From Apopatocola sp963618015 (lineage in GTDB: Bacteria; Bacillota; Clostridia; Oscillospirales; Oscillospiraceae), in contig CAVEQS010000002.1 of the NCBI GenBank assembly GCA_963618015.1, forward strand, positions 1 through 64,000: a stretch of DNA of 64,000 nt, read 5' to 3'. Both the position numbers and the translations under genes were made by a program. The notes under the pieces were generated by a model. It was given only the letters and a program-made list of their open reading frames with translations, ran no database searches and was not told the origin of the DNA. Shown here in pieces: positions 33,180 to 41,650 of this stretch (positions are counted from its first letter, which is position 1; each line of letters opens with the position of its first letter).

Positions 33180-34556
33180 ATGAAACGAAAAACCTTGTAC
33201 TGGACAGCCGCCGCGCTGCTTGCTGCCGCGCTCTCCGGCTGCGGCAGCCAACCGGCGGCGGAGGCCGCAAACATCAATCAAACCATGCTCATCGAGAAGA
33301 GCGCCGGAGAACAGACGGCATACTCTTTTCCGGATTCGTTCGCCGGAGATTGGACGGCGCAGGAAGGAAGGCTCACGATCCGCGCAGATGCGCAGATCAC
33401 CGCCGGGCAGGGCGTCGTTCTCCCTGTTGCCTCCGTAACGCCGGGTGAATTTACGCAGGCCGATGTGGATAACCTTCTGCGTGTGCTTTTGAAGGGCGCG
33501 CCGCTTTATGGCTGCGTCCAGACAAAGCAGGAGCTGCAGGAAAGCCTTGACCGTATCAATTCCCCGGAGTGGTCGCCCGACCCGAATGCACCCGCGCTGA
33601 CGGCAGAGCAGCGGGAAACGCGCCGTGACGAATTGATCAGCTATTACACGGCAGAAATTGCCGAAGCCCCAGAGGAGAAGCCCGTGATCCACGGCTTCTC
33701 CGATTCCGATGATTCGAAAGCCGTCCGCGGCTCTGCCGCGGTGGACGGGGCAGTTTACGACGTCTCGATCGACAACACTCTCCGATTGGCGCAGATCATC
33801 CGGCGCGACTATAAATATAAAGCCGGCGAGCCGGGCAGCGGCCGGGTAGAAATTTCCCGCGAGGAGGCCATCGCTCTGGGCAATACACTGATACAGGAGC
33901 TGGGCTTTGTTGATACCATGGCACTGGACGACGCGCAGGAATGGGAGCCGGGCGTTTGGCGGCTCTATTACGCGCCCACCGTGAACGGCATCCGCGTATC
34001 CGGCATCCGGCAGGATCACTTCCGCGCCGACGGCACGCGGGAATCTTATGAGTATGAATACTACAACAGCAGCGAAGAGGCAAAGGGGGACACGGTGTCC
34101 TGGTATATGGAGAACATTCAAATCTACGTCGGAAAAGAGGGCGTTCTTTCCTTCGAGTGGTATTCTCCCAGCGGCGAAACGGCCCTGCTGGAAGAGAGTG
34201 CCGCGCTGCTGCCGTTTGCGGAGATCGCGGCGGTCGCGGATACGATGCTGCCCGTGGTGATCACCGGGCCGTCGGAAAGCTATACTCTTGTTGAGCTCGA
34301 CAAGCTCAACGGCCTGAACACGCGCATGGATGTGACCATCACCGAGGTTTCTCTCACCCTCATGCGCATCCGGGATAAGGGCTCTTTGCAGGGAACGATC
34401 GTCCCCGTGTGGGATTTCTGGGGAAGCTGGTGCTGGTACGAGCCGGGGAACGACGCCTCCGAGTCTATGCACATGGCTTCCGGCAGCACCACGCAGCCCA
34501 TGCTGACGCTCAACGCCATAGACGGCACCGTAGTCAGCCGGTTGTTTGGATATTGA
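33180..34556 (+). CDS. Lipoprotein of the two-component regulon (DUF6034-like)
   Basis: 458 aa. Lipobox LSGC with Cys21; AAAGGAAAGGA upstream. The secreted part has an N-terminal third with TRADVDNLLRVLLKG-like helices and a central/C-terminal beta-rich region (YDVSIDNTLRLAQII, VWRLYYAPTVNGIRVSG). No catalytic motif is seen. The size and layout resemble DUF6034-type lipoproteins; this is a tentative match. It has the same operator as the adjacent response regulator gene. Confidence 0.72.
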   Translation: MKRKTLYWTAAALLAAALSGCGSQPAAEAANINQTMLIEKSAGEQTAYSFPDSFAGDWTAQEGRLTIRADAQITAGQGVVLPVASVTPGEFTQADVDNLLRVLLKGAPLYGCVQTKQELQESLDRINSPEWSPDPNAPALTAEQRETRRDELISYYTAEIAEAPEEKPVIHGFSDSDDSKAVRGSAAVDGAVYDVSIDNTLRLAQIIRRDYKYKAGEPGSGRVEISREEAIALGNTLIQELGFVDTMALDDAQEWEPGVWRLYYAPTVNGIRVSGIRQDHFRADGTRESYEYEYYNSSEEAKGDTVSWYMENIQIYVGKEGVLSFEWYSPSGETALLEESAALLPFAEIAAVADTMLPVVITGPSESYTLVELDKLNGLNTRMDVTITEVSLTLMRIRDKGSLQGTIVPVWDFWGSWCWYEPGNDASESMHMASGSTTQPMLTLNAIDGTVVSRLFGY

Positions 34557-34572
34557 TTTTTCAGTTGAACAG

Positions 34573-34607
34573 AGCAAGCCCCGGGCATTGGATGCCCGGG
34601 GCTTGCT
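34573..34607. terminator. Bidirectional terminator between the lipoprotein gene and vat
   Basis: 15-bp stem AGCAAGCCCCGGGCA / TGCCCGGGGCTTGCT, loop TTGGA, U-rich on both sides. Confidence 0.85.
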
Positions 34608-34615
34608 GCTTTCGT

Positions 34616-35251
34616 TTAATCCTTTATGTTCCGTATCTTGTTGAGATCGCCGCTGCAGAGAGCTTCCATGTTGCGGAAGATCTTGCCGGCATCCCAGTCC
34701 CACCATTGGAGCTTCAAAAGATACGCCGTGAGCTCCTCATCGAACCGCTGCCGGATGACCCGGCAGGGATTTCCCCCTGCAACACAGTATGGCGGAACAT
34801 CCTTTGCCACCACAGAATTGGCGGCGATGATCGCGCCGTCGCCAATGTGAACGCCCGGCATCACCGTTACGTTCTGCCCGATCCACACGTCGTTCCCGAC
34901 GACCGTGTCGCCCTTGAACGGCAGACCGTCAAGGGCGGGCGCAAACTCTTCCCAGCCGCCGCCCATGATGTTGAACGGATAGGTCGTCACGCTGTTCATG
35001 CGGTGGTTTGCGCCGTTCATCACAAACTCAATGCCACGGGCGATCGCGCAGAACTTACCGATGATAAGCCTGTCGCCCAGGAAATCATAATGATGGGTGA
35101 CGTGCTCTTCAAACTTTTCCGCGCCGTTTATATCGTCGTAGTACGTATACTCCCCAACGAGGATATTGGGCCGGGTAATGACATTTTTAATGTACACGAC
35201 CTGCTTGATATTTTCGTTGGGATAGATGCTGTTTGGATCGGGTCCTATCAT
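34616..35251 (-). CDS. Vat-family (streptogramin A type) acetyltransferase
   Basis: 211 aa. Left-handed beta-helix acetyltransferase with the Vat pattern: MNGANHRMNSVTTYPFNIMGGGWE (catalytic His about 82), GDTVVGNDVWIGQNVTVMPGVHIGDGAIIAANSVVAKDV and GGNPCRVI. The N-terminal GPDPNSIYP and C-terminal LLKLQWWDWD also match Vat proteins such as VatD. Enzymes of this clade acetylate group A streptogramins; chromosomal relatives may act on other substrates. It is the last gene of a tetR-led operon, 14 nt after mtnA. Confidence 0.85.
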   Translation of the reverse strand: MIGPDPNSIYPNENIKQVVYIKNVITRPNILVGEYTYYDDINGAEKFEEHVTHHYDFLGDRLIIGKFCAIARGIEFVMNGANHRMNSVTTYPFNIMGGGWEEFAPALDGLPFKGDTVVGNDVWIGQNVTVMPGVHIGDGAIIAANSVVAKDVPPYCVAGGNPCRVIRQRFDEELTAYLLKLQWWDWDAGKIFRNMEALCSGDLNKIRNIKD

Positions 35252-35265
35252 GGAAGCACCTCCGC

Positions 35266-36324
35266 TTAAAACCCCAGGGCACGGAAGGCGTCCTCGAAGG
35301 GCGCGGTACAGATGCCGCGCTCGGTGATGATGCCGGTGATGAGCGAGTGGTCGGTCTCGTCGAACGCGGGGTTATATACGCCGACACCCTCCGGCGCCAT
35401 GCGCTTTTTGTACCACATCTCCGTGACCTCCTCAGCGGCACGCTGCTCGATGGGGATCTCCGTGCCGGACGCAAGGGACATATCGATCGTAGAGCTCGGC
35501 GCGCAGACATAAAACGGGATACCGTAGTGCTTCGCCAGAATCGCCACGGCAGAGGTGCCGATCTTGTTCGCGGCGTCGCCGTTTCGCGCCACGCGGTCGC
35601 AGCCGACGAATATTATGTTAACCTTTCCGCTCTGCATCAGGCTCGACGCAGCATTGTCGCAGAGGAGCGTTGTATCCAGTCCTGCAGCGTGCATTTCGAG
35701 CGCGGTGAGCCGCGCGCCCTGCAGGAGGGGGCGCGTTTCGTCGCAGTAGACGTGAAGGTCGTCCCAGCCGTGCTCGAGTGCGATGTACATCGGCGCGGTC
35801 GCCGTGCCGTATTTCGCGGTGGCGAGCGTTCCGGCGTTGCAATGCGTGAGAATGCCGTCGCCGTGATGCAGCAGCGAAAAGCCCAGCTCGCCGATGGAGC
35901 GGCTGATGGCGACATCCTCGTCGCGGATGCGCTGCGCCTCAGCGAAAAGCGCCTCACGGATGGCCGGGATGCTCTCTGCGGCATGCTCCTCCGCTGTCTG
36001 CCACATCCGGTCGAGCGCCCAGAAGAGATTCACCGCCGTCGGGCGGGCGGAGGCGAGATAGTCCTTCGTTTCGCGAAGCTTCGCGAAAAAGGCGTCCTTT
36101 TCCTCCTCGTCGATCTGCGAGGCAGCCAGCGCGAGCGCGTATCCCGCACACACGCCGATGGCCGGTGCGCCGCGCACGCGAAGCGAGTAGATTGCTTCCC
36201 AGATGTCGCGCATATCCGAAAGGTACAGCGTTTTCACCTCGCCGGGCAGCAGCGTCTGATCCATAATTTCCAGACACGTCCGGTCAGGCGAGAGCAATAC
36301 GGTATCGAGTTCGAGAGCGTTCAA
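35266..36324 (-). CDS. mtnA: Methylthioribose-1-phosphate isomerase
   Basis: 352 aa from TTG 36324 (LNALELDTVLLSP), with GAGGAGGG 8 nt upstream. It has the active-site Cys in THCNAGTLATAKYG and the Asp in FVGCDRVARNGDAANKIGT. It interconverts methylthioribose-1-phosphate and methylthioribulose-1-phosphate in methionine salvage. No other mtn gene lies nearby. It starts 4 nt after the CPBP protease gene stops and is followed by vat. Confidence 0.9.
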   Translation of the reverse strand: MNALELDTVLLSPDRTCLEIMDQTLLPGEVKTLYLSDMRDIWEAIYSLRVRGAPAIGVCAGYALALAASQIDEEEKDAFFAKLRETKDYLASARPTAVNLFWALDRMWQTAEEHAAESIPAIREALFAEAQRIRDEDVAISRSIGELGFSLLHHGDGILTHCNAGTLATAKYGTATAPMYIALEHGWDDLHVYCDETRPLLQGARLTALEMHAAGLDTTLLCDNAASSLMQSGKVNIIFVGCDRVARNGDAANKIGTSAVAILAKHYGIPFYVCAPSSTIDMSLASGTEIPIEQRAAEEVTEMWYKKRMAPEGVGVYNPAFDETDHSLITGIITERGICTAPFEDAFRALGF

Positions 36325-36328
36325 GGTG

Positions 36329-37087
36329 TTAACCCTCCTCGGTGTTTTCCTCCATTCTGGCACAGCTCTCGCCGCTTGTCAACGCCGGAACACACCGCAG
36401 AAGATAAACGCTGTAGGAAACCGCGAGGACAATGAGCACGAGGGAGATGATGCACTGTGTCCGATAGTCCGGTTCCATGGAAAACACGCTCAAAGCGTTG
36501 AGCACACCGTGCGTAAGGATGCACGGCACGAGGCTCCCGGAGCGGCGGAACAGCACAACGAACAGGAAGCCCACCGCTACTGCGTACACGATCTGCAAGA
36601 GCGTCGGCACAAGCTCCGCGCCGTTGAGCAGGTTCACGATATGCCCAATGCCGAACGTGAACGCGGAGATGATGGCCGCTTTTCGCTCTCCGTCGCGGCA
36701 GAGCGCCTTATAGAGAAAACCGCGGAAGATGAGTTCTTCCAGGAAGCCGACGCACAGCATACGGAAGATAAAGAGTGCCGTGATCCCGGCGGGAAGCTTC
36801 TGCGTGACGCCGCACCAGAGATTCACCGACGCGATGACAACGAGCGGAAGATAGTAAAGATACCGCCCCGCGCCGCCGACCGGGCGGCAGAGGCCGAAGT
36901 GCTTTCGCAGACCGTTCTTCCCAAGCCATACGAAAAGGAAAACGGTCATCGCCGCGCAGAGTGCCGCCGCGGCGGCGTTTTTGGTAAATATGTCCGAGAG
37001 GTTTTCCGCCAGACTCAGCAAAACAACATAGATACCGATCCATACGAGCGCAAACGTGAGCGCGTTTTTTTCATAGAGCTTTCGCAT
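36329..37087 (-). CDS. CPBP-family intramembrane metalloprotease
   Basis: 252 aa, six to eight helices. The Abi/CAAX-protease signatures are EELIFRGFLY, FGIGHIVNLLNG and LTHGVLNALS, which supply the Glu/His/His catalytic site. Members process prenylated or peptide substrates or give immunity to bacteriocins. It starts 2 nt after tetR stops and ends 4 nt before mtnA. Confidence 0.85.
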   Translation of the reverse strand: MRKLYEKNALTFALVWIGIYVVLLSLAENLSDIFTKNAAAAALCAAMTVFLFVWLGKNGLRKHFGLCRPVGGAGRYLYYLPLVVIASVNLWCGVTQKLPAGITALFIFRMLCVGFLEELIFRGFLYKALCRDGERKAAIISAFTFGIGHIVNLLNGAELVPTLLQIVYAVAVGFLFVVLFRRSGSLVPCILTHGVLNALSVFSMEPDYRTQCIISLVLIVLAVSYSVYLLRCVPALTSGESCARMEENTEEG

Positions 37088-37089
37088 TG

Positions 37090-37650
37090 TTATTCCTCCC
37101 CATTCTCCGCCAGCAGGCGGTCAAAGACAAGCTTTAAATCGTTGGCGACGGTCGTTTCATCGCCGGGCATGGCGTTATTCGCGAACATGCTCGCATACCC
37201 GTGGACAAGCAGAAACAGCACGCGGAATACCGAGCGCGCCCGCTCCACGGAAATGTGCGCCGAACGCGAGATCGCTTCAAGCACCGGCGTGAGCTCGTCC
37301 GCCGCGATCAGCTCGTCGAGCGAGCGCTGCGCAAAGGCGTCCGACTGGAAGAGAAAGCGGAACAAATGCTTTTCCTCCCGCGCAAAACGGATATACGCAA
37401 GCCCCACCCCGTGCATGGGCGAGCCCGGATCGGGGGTCGTGATATAGCGCGTGTGATAGTCGTCCGCCATTATGTAAACCTCTTTTTTCAGTTCCGCAAT
37501 GGAACCGAAATGGTACATCACCGGCTGCGTAGAGCAGCCGAGCGCCTTGGCGACGGCGCGGGCGCTGAGCACTTCCGCGCCCTGCTCGCGGACGATCTCA
37601 AAGGCAGCGCGGATAATCTCTTCTTTTGTCGTCTTTATGCTTGGCGGCAT
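37090..37650 (-). CDS. TetR-family regulator
   Basis: 186 aa. The N-terminal helix-turn-helix is IIRAAFEIVREQGAEVLSARAVAKALGCSTQPVMYHFGS; the C-terminal ligand domain is diverse. GGAGA precedes the ATG. It heads a four-gene unit (tetR, CPBP protease, mtnA, vat) with gaps of 2, 4 and 14 nt. Its promoter holds repeated TAACGTWTGTTAT sites, so self-repression is likely. The ligand is unknown. Confidence 0.88.
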   Translation of the reverse strand: MPPSIKTTKEEIIRAAFEIVREQGAEVLSARAVAKALGCSTQPVMYHFGSIAELKKEVYIMADDYHTRYITTPDPGSPMHGVGLAYIRFAREEKHLFRFLFQSDAFAQRSLDELIAADELTPVLEAISRSAHISVERARSVFRVLFLLVHGYASMFANNAMPGDETTVANDLKLVFDRLLAENGEE

Positions 37651-37665
37651 GGTATGGTCTCCTTG

Positions 37666-37716
37666 TAACGTTTGTTATGTAACGTATGTTATATAACAAA
37701 CGCACCGTTTTGTCAA
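37666..37716 (-). promoter_or_regulatory. tetR operon promoter and operator repeats
   Basis: On the minus strand, TTGACA (37716-37711), 17 nt and TATAAC (37693-37688). TAACGTTTGTTAT (37666-37678) and TAACGTATGTTAT (37680-37692) are direct repeats with a 14-bp period, and GTTTGTTAT/ATAACAAAC form a larger palindrome over 37670-37701 covering the -10. Confidence 0.7.
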
Positions 37717-37723
37717 TAGAAAT

Positions 37724-37749
37724 CCGGCGGCAGATTATTCTGCCGCCGG
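37724..37749 (-). terminator. Hairpin after corA
   Basis: Perfect stem CCGGCGGCAGA / TCTGCCGCCGG; the U-run is weak (ATTTCT on the minus strand). Confidence 0.6.
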
Positions 37750-37762
37750 AGCGTTTTCCGTT

Positions 37763-38680
37763 TTACCAGAATTTCTTTTTCTTACAGATCCAAAGGCCGA
37801 GAACCAAAACCGCAGCACTGACGACACCGACCATGAGATAGCCGTATTTCCAACTCAGCTCCGGCATGTTCACAAAGTTCATGCCGTACCAGCCGGTAAG
37901 AAGCGTGAGCGGGAGAAAGATCGTTGTGACAATGGTGAGGATCTGCATCACGCGGTTCTGCCGGATATCGATCTGCGCCTGAAAGGAACTTTGGATCTGG
38001 CGGCAGTATTCGCAGAGAAGCTGAGCGTTTTCCCGCAGACGGGCAACGCGCTCCTCAAAAAGGCGAAAGCGCTCCGTTTCCCTCTCCGAAAAAAAGCCGT
38101 TCTCATTTTCACAGAGCTCGCACGCCACGTCATCGAGCTGCGAATAGTACCGAAAGAGCGCCATGGTCTCTTTGCGGAGCGCGCTCATCGGCGTACCGAG
38201 CGTCTCAACACTGTCTGCGAGTACCTGATCCTCCAGTTCCTCCGCCCGTGCTTCCAGTTCTTCCAGACGGTGGAGGTCTCTGGCAATGAGCTGCTCAAAG
38301 AAGTCATAAAGGAACTGCCCCACACTCCCCTTCGGCCAACGCTTTTCCTGCGCAATGCGGTGCAAAAGGGGCGGGAGTGCGCCGGAATCGTCCGTAAGAA
38401 CGACGCGATTTTGTGTGACGAGCAGACCAAATGCAACGCGGGCACCGTCTTTTCCTTTGCGAGGCAGCACAAGCGTTCCGGAAAGGCATCCGGGACGCAC
38501 CTCGGCGCGGCAGGTTCGAGCGCTGCGCACCGTAGGCGTATGCTCCAGAACATTTTCTAGTCCCGGAAGGAGCGGGCGCTTTTCCAGCTCTTCCGTTGTG
38601 AGCAGCACGAGCGCAGGAGCATCTGCACAGGGTGCGGATTCCGTGCGAACAAGAGATTCTCCGATGCGATACCAGATCAC
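37763..38680 (-). CDS. corA: CorA-family divalent cation transporter
   Basis: 305 aa from GTG 38680 (VIWYRIGESL), with GGAGG 7 nt upstream; ATG at 38701 lies before that site. A cytoplasmic alpha/beta domain and a long helix lead to two C-terminal membrane helices, with the filter motif YGMNF and a following MPEL loop. The C-terminus ends in lysines. It is a likely Mg2+ or Co2+ channel. Confidence 0.9.
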   Translation of the reverse strand: MIWYRIGESLVRTESAPCADAPALVLLTTEELEKRPLLPGLENVLEHTPTVRSARTCRAEVRPGCLSGTLVLPRKGKDGARVAFGLLVTQNRVVLTDDSGALPPLLHRIAQEKRWPKGSVGQFLYDFFEQLIARDLHRLEELEARAEELEDQVLADSVETLGTPMSALRKETMALFRYYSQLDDVACELCENENGFFSERETERFRLFEERVARLRENAQLLCEYCRQIQSSFQAQIDIRQNRVMQILTIVTTIFLPLTLLTGWYGMNFVNMPELSWKYGYLMVGVVSAAVLVLGLWICKKKKFW

Positions 38681-38743
38681 GGTTTTTCCTCCAAAAAGCA
38701 TGCGGCCGCCCGCAGCTTAGCACAACGAGCGGCCAAATGGCTA

Positions 38744-39859
38744 TTATTTTTCCGCCTTCATCGCAAGATAAGCGTTGATGAAGCCGTCGATATCGCCGTC
38801 CATGACGGCCTGGATGTTGCTGTTTTCGTAGCCGGTGCGCGTGTCCTTGGCGAGCGTGTACGGCATGAACACATAGGAGCGGATCTGGCTGCCCCACTCG
38901 ATCTTCTGCTGCACGCCCTTGATGTCCGAGATCTTTTCCAGATGCTCGCGTTCCTTGATCTCGGCGAGCTTGGCGCGGAGCATGGATTTGCAGTTTTCGA
39001 GATTCTGGAAGTGGCTTCGCTCGACTTGCGAGGAAACGACGATGCCCGTCGGCAGGTGGGTCAGACGGACAGCGGAAGAGGTCTTATTGACCTTCTGGCC
39101 GCCCGCGCCGGAGGAGCGGTACACGTCCATTTTGATTTCATCGTCGCGCAGCTCGATCTCGCTGTTGTCCTCGGCGATCTCCGGCATGACCTCCACGGCG
39201 GCAAAGCTCGTGTGGCGGCGGCCGGAGGCGTCATACGGAGAGATACGCACCAGACGGTGAACGCCGTTTTCGCTCTTGAGATAGCCGTAGGCGTTGTCGC
39301 CCTCGATCTTGATGGTGGCGGACTTGATGCCGGCTTCTTCGCCGTCCTGATAGTCGAGCAGGGTGTATTTATAGCCATGGCGGTCAGTCCACATGGTGTA
39401 CATGCGGTAGAGCATCTGCGTCCAGTCCTGCGCTTCGGTGCCGCCCGCGCCGGCGTGGAACGTCAAAATGGCGTTGTTCGCATCGTATTCGCCGGTGAGC
39501 AGCGTGGAAAGGCGCATCTCCTCGAGCTTTTCGGAGAGCTTGTCATACTCTTCTTTCAGCTCGTCGAGCATGGAGACGTCGTCCTCCTCGAGCGCCATTT
39601 CGCACATGGTGAAAAGATCGTCCCAGGACGAGCGGAGCTTATCGTACTTTTCGCACTTGGTCTGGAGCTGCTTGATGCGCTGCTGCACCTGCTGCGAGTG
39701 GGAGACGTTATTCCAGAAGCCGTCCTGCGCGCTCTCCTCCTGCAGCTCGGCGATCTCGCGCTTTGCCTCTTCCAGATGGAGCGCATCCTGCAGATCGTCC
39801 AGCGTGGGCTTCAGGGCGTTGAGCTTTCCTTTATACTCTTCAAATTCCAGCATTGACAT
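38744..39859 (-). CDS. prfB: Peptide chain release factor 2 (no programmed frameshift)
   Basis: 371 aa from ATG 39859 (MSMLEFEEYKGKL), with AAAGGAA upstream. The GGQ motif appears as SGAGGQKVNKTSSAVR. The codon-recognition tripeptide reads SPY (RISPYDASGRRHTSF) rather than SPF. The frame is continuous across the region near codon 26 where many prfB genes carry the CUUUGA frameshift site. The product recognises UGA/UAA at termination. The promoter is TTTACA-17-TATAAT. Confidence 0.93.
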   Translation of the reverse strand: MSMLEFEEYKGKLNALKPTLDDLQDALHLEEAKREIAELQEESAQDGFWNNVSHSQQVQQRIKQLQTKCEKYDKLRSSWDDLFTMCEMALEEDDVSMLDELKEEYDKLSEKLEEMRLSTLLTGEYDANNAILTFHAGAGGTEAQDWTQMLYRMYTMWTDRHGYKYTLLDYQDGEEAGIKSATIKIEGDNAYGYLKSENGVHRLVRISPYDASGRRHTSFAAVEVMPEIAEDNSEIELRDDEIKMDVYRSSGAGGQKVNKTSSAVRLTHLPTGIVVSSQVERSHFQNLENCKSMLRAKLAEIKEREHLEKISDIKGVQQKIEWGSQIRSYVFMPYTLAKDTRTGYENSNIQAVMDGDIDGFINAYLAMKAEK

Positions 39860-39901
39860 GACAAATATTCCTTTTAACTCTTGATTCAAATTAGCTAAGA
39901 T

Positions 39902-39930
39902 ATTATATACAAAAAAAACACAAATGTAAA
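39902..39930 (-). promoter_or_regulatory. Promoter of prfB
   Basis: On the minus strand, TTTACA (39930-39925), 17 nt and TATAAT (39907-39902). Confidence 0.6.
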
Positions 39931-39973
39931 GGCTCGAAAAGTTGAACTTTCTGCTTCCTTTCCTCGGAGAATG

Positions 39974-40013
39974 TGGTATACTTGTTACGAAATTATGTGC
40001 CCGTACCGGGCAC
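39974..40013 (+). promoter_or_regulatory. Extended -10 of prs and leader hairpin
   Basis: TGGTATACT (39974-39982) is an extended -10. The transcript leader contains stem GTGCCCG / CGGGCAC (39997-40013) ahead of the AAAGGTGA ribosome-binding site. Confidence 0.45.
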
Positions 40014-40047
40014 GCCACGAAATTTAAAGACAGAAAGGTGATTTGTT

Positions 40048-41010
40048 TTGATTTCACACGGCAAAGAAGTCAAGGTGTTCTCCGGAAACGCCAACCCCGC
40101 TCTGGCGGAAAGCATCTGCAACCATCTCTACAAGCCCCTCGGCAAGGCCGACATTAAGCGCTTCGCCGACGGCGAGTGCTCCGTTTCGATCCTCGAGCCC
40201 GTCCGCGGCGCGGACGTGTTCATCGTGCAGCCTACCTGCAAGCCCGTGAACGACAACCTGATGGAGCTGCTCGTTATGATCGATGCAATGCACCGCGCGA
40301 GCGCCGGCCGTATCACCGCTGTCATCCCGTACTTCGGCTATGCCCGTCAGGACCGCAAGGCGAAGAGCCGCGACCCCATCTCCGCGAAGCTCGTTGCAAA
40401 CCTCATCGAGGCCGCCGGCGCTGACCGCGTACTTACGATGGATCTCCATGCCAACCAGATCCAGGGCTTCTTTGATATCCCCGTGGACAACATGCGCGGC
40501 GCTCCGCTCTTTGCCGACTACTATCTGCAGAAGTTCGGCAAGAGCAACCCCGACGTGATGGTCGTCTCCCCCGACGTGGGCAGCGTTGCCCGCGCGCGCC
40601 AGTTCGCCATGAAGCTCGACATGAACCTCGCCATCGTGGATAAGCGCCGCGAGGTCGCCAACAAGTCTGAGGTCATGAACATCATCGGCAACGTGGAAGG
40701 CAAGACCGTCATCCTGCTCGACGACATGGTCGATACGGCCGGTTCCCTCTGCGGCGCTGCCAAGGCGCTCATCGAGATCGGCGGCGCGAAGGAGATCTAT
40801 GCCTGCGCCACGCACGGCGTTCTCTCCGCCCCGGCGCTCGAGCGCATTGAGGCGAGCCCCATCAAGGAGCTCAAGCTCTGCGACACGATCCCCTACCCTG
40901 TCGATCAGCCGCGTCTCGACAAGATCAACTATGTCTCCGTCGACCGTCTGTTCGCCGAAGCCATCCGCCGCATCTACGAGGAAGTTTCCATTTCCCCGCT
41001 GTTCGAGTAA
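40048..41010 (+). CDS. prs: Ribose-phosphate pyrophosphokinase
   Basis: 320 aa from TTG 40048 (LISHGKEVKVFSGNANP), with AAAGGTGA upstream. It makes PRPP from ribose-5-phosphate and ATP. Motifs: RFADGECSVSI, DLHANQIQGFFDIPVDN, VVSPDVGSVARA, and the PRPP loop VILLDDMVDTAGS. It is followed by pth after 9 nt, a common gram-positive pairing. Confidence 0.93.
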   Translation: MISHGKEVKVFSGNANPALAESICNHLYKPLGKADIKRFADGECSVSILEPVRGADVFIVQPTCKPVNDNLMELLVMIDAMHRASAGRITAVIPYFGYARQDRKAKSRDPISAKLVANLIEAAGADRVLTMDLHANQIQGFFDIPVDNMRGAPLFADYYLQKFGKSNPDVMVVSPDVGSVARARQFAMKLDMNLAIVDKRREVANKSEVMNIIGNVEGKTVILLDDMVDTAGSLCGAAKALIEIGGAKEIYACATHGVLSAPALERIEASPIKELKLCDTIPYPVDQPRLDKINYVSVDRLFAEAIRRIYEEVSISPLFE

Positions 41011-41019
41011 GAAATCCCT

Positions 41020-41613
41020 ATGCTGTTTCGTTCTTCCTCCGGCGGTGCCGAATGGATGATCGTCTTTCTCGGCAACGCCGGGCCGCGGTATAACGGCACG
41101 CGCCACAACGTCGGCTTTGCTGTCGGCGATATTCTCGCCAAGCGCTGCGGCGTTTCGATCAACCGGCTGAGATCGCGCGCGCTCACGGCGCGCGCGAAGC
41201 TCGGCGGGCACGATGTTCTGCTCGTAAAGCCACAGACGTTCATGAACCTCTCCGGCGAGGCGGTGCGCCCGCTCGCGGATTATTTCAAGATCCCCCCGGA
41301 GCGTGTTCTCGTCGTTTCCGACGAAGTTGCGCTCGTGCCGGGACGGCTGCGTCTACGCGCCTCCGGCAGCGCCGGAGGGCACAACGGGCTCAAAAACATC
41401 ATCCTCCACCTCGGCACGGAGAGCTTCCCCCGGCTGCGCGTCGGCGTTGGCTCGCCGCCGCACCCGGAGTATGACATGGCCGACTGGGTGATGGGTGTTC
41501 CCCGCGGTGAGGATGCCGCGGCGCTCGAAAAGGCCGAGGAGCGCGCTGCTGACGCCATTGAGTGCTGCGTGCAATACGGCATCGACCGCGCCATGAACCG
41601 CTATAACGGATAA
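41020..41613 (+). CDS. pth: Peptidyl-tRNA hydrolase
   Basis: 197 aa. Conserved NGTRHNVGF (catalytic His), KPQTFMNLSG, SDEVALVPGRLRLRASGSAGGHNGLKNI. It releases peptides from peptidyl-tRNA. The catalytic loop has SDE for the usual DD. The start at 41020 has only a weak ribosome-binding site; an internal ATG at 41056 (MIVFLGNAGP) is an alternative and matches the usual N-terminus. Confidence 0.92.
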   Translation: MLFRSSSGGAEWMIVFLGNAGPRYNGTRHNVGFAVGDILAKRCGVSINRLRSRALTARAKLGGHDVLLVKPQTFMNLSGEAVRPLADYFKIPPERVLVVSDEVALVPGRLRLRASGSAGGHNGLKNIILHLGTESFPRLRVGVGSPPHPEYDMADWVMGVPRGEDAAALEKAEERAADAIECCVQYGIDRAMNRYNG

Positions 41614-41650
41614 AAAATCGTCTCTGGAAGCTCCAGAGACGATTTTTTCA
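41612..41650. terminator. Bidirectional terminator between pth and the MOSC gene
   Basis: AAAAAATCGTCTCTGGA / TCCAGAGACGATTTTTT with an AGC loop. Confidence 0.9.

Noticed and set aside
32880..34706. 608-aa minus-strand open frame over the lipoprotein at 33180
   Set aside because: No domain; runs through a bidirectional terminator.
38744..39859. Frameshift pseudogene in prfB
   Set aside because: The frame is continuous and all motifs are present; it only lacks the programmed shift site.
39942..40157. Short plus-strand frame upstream of prs
   Set aside because: Overlaps the prs promoter, leader and start; no support as a gene.
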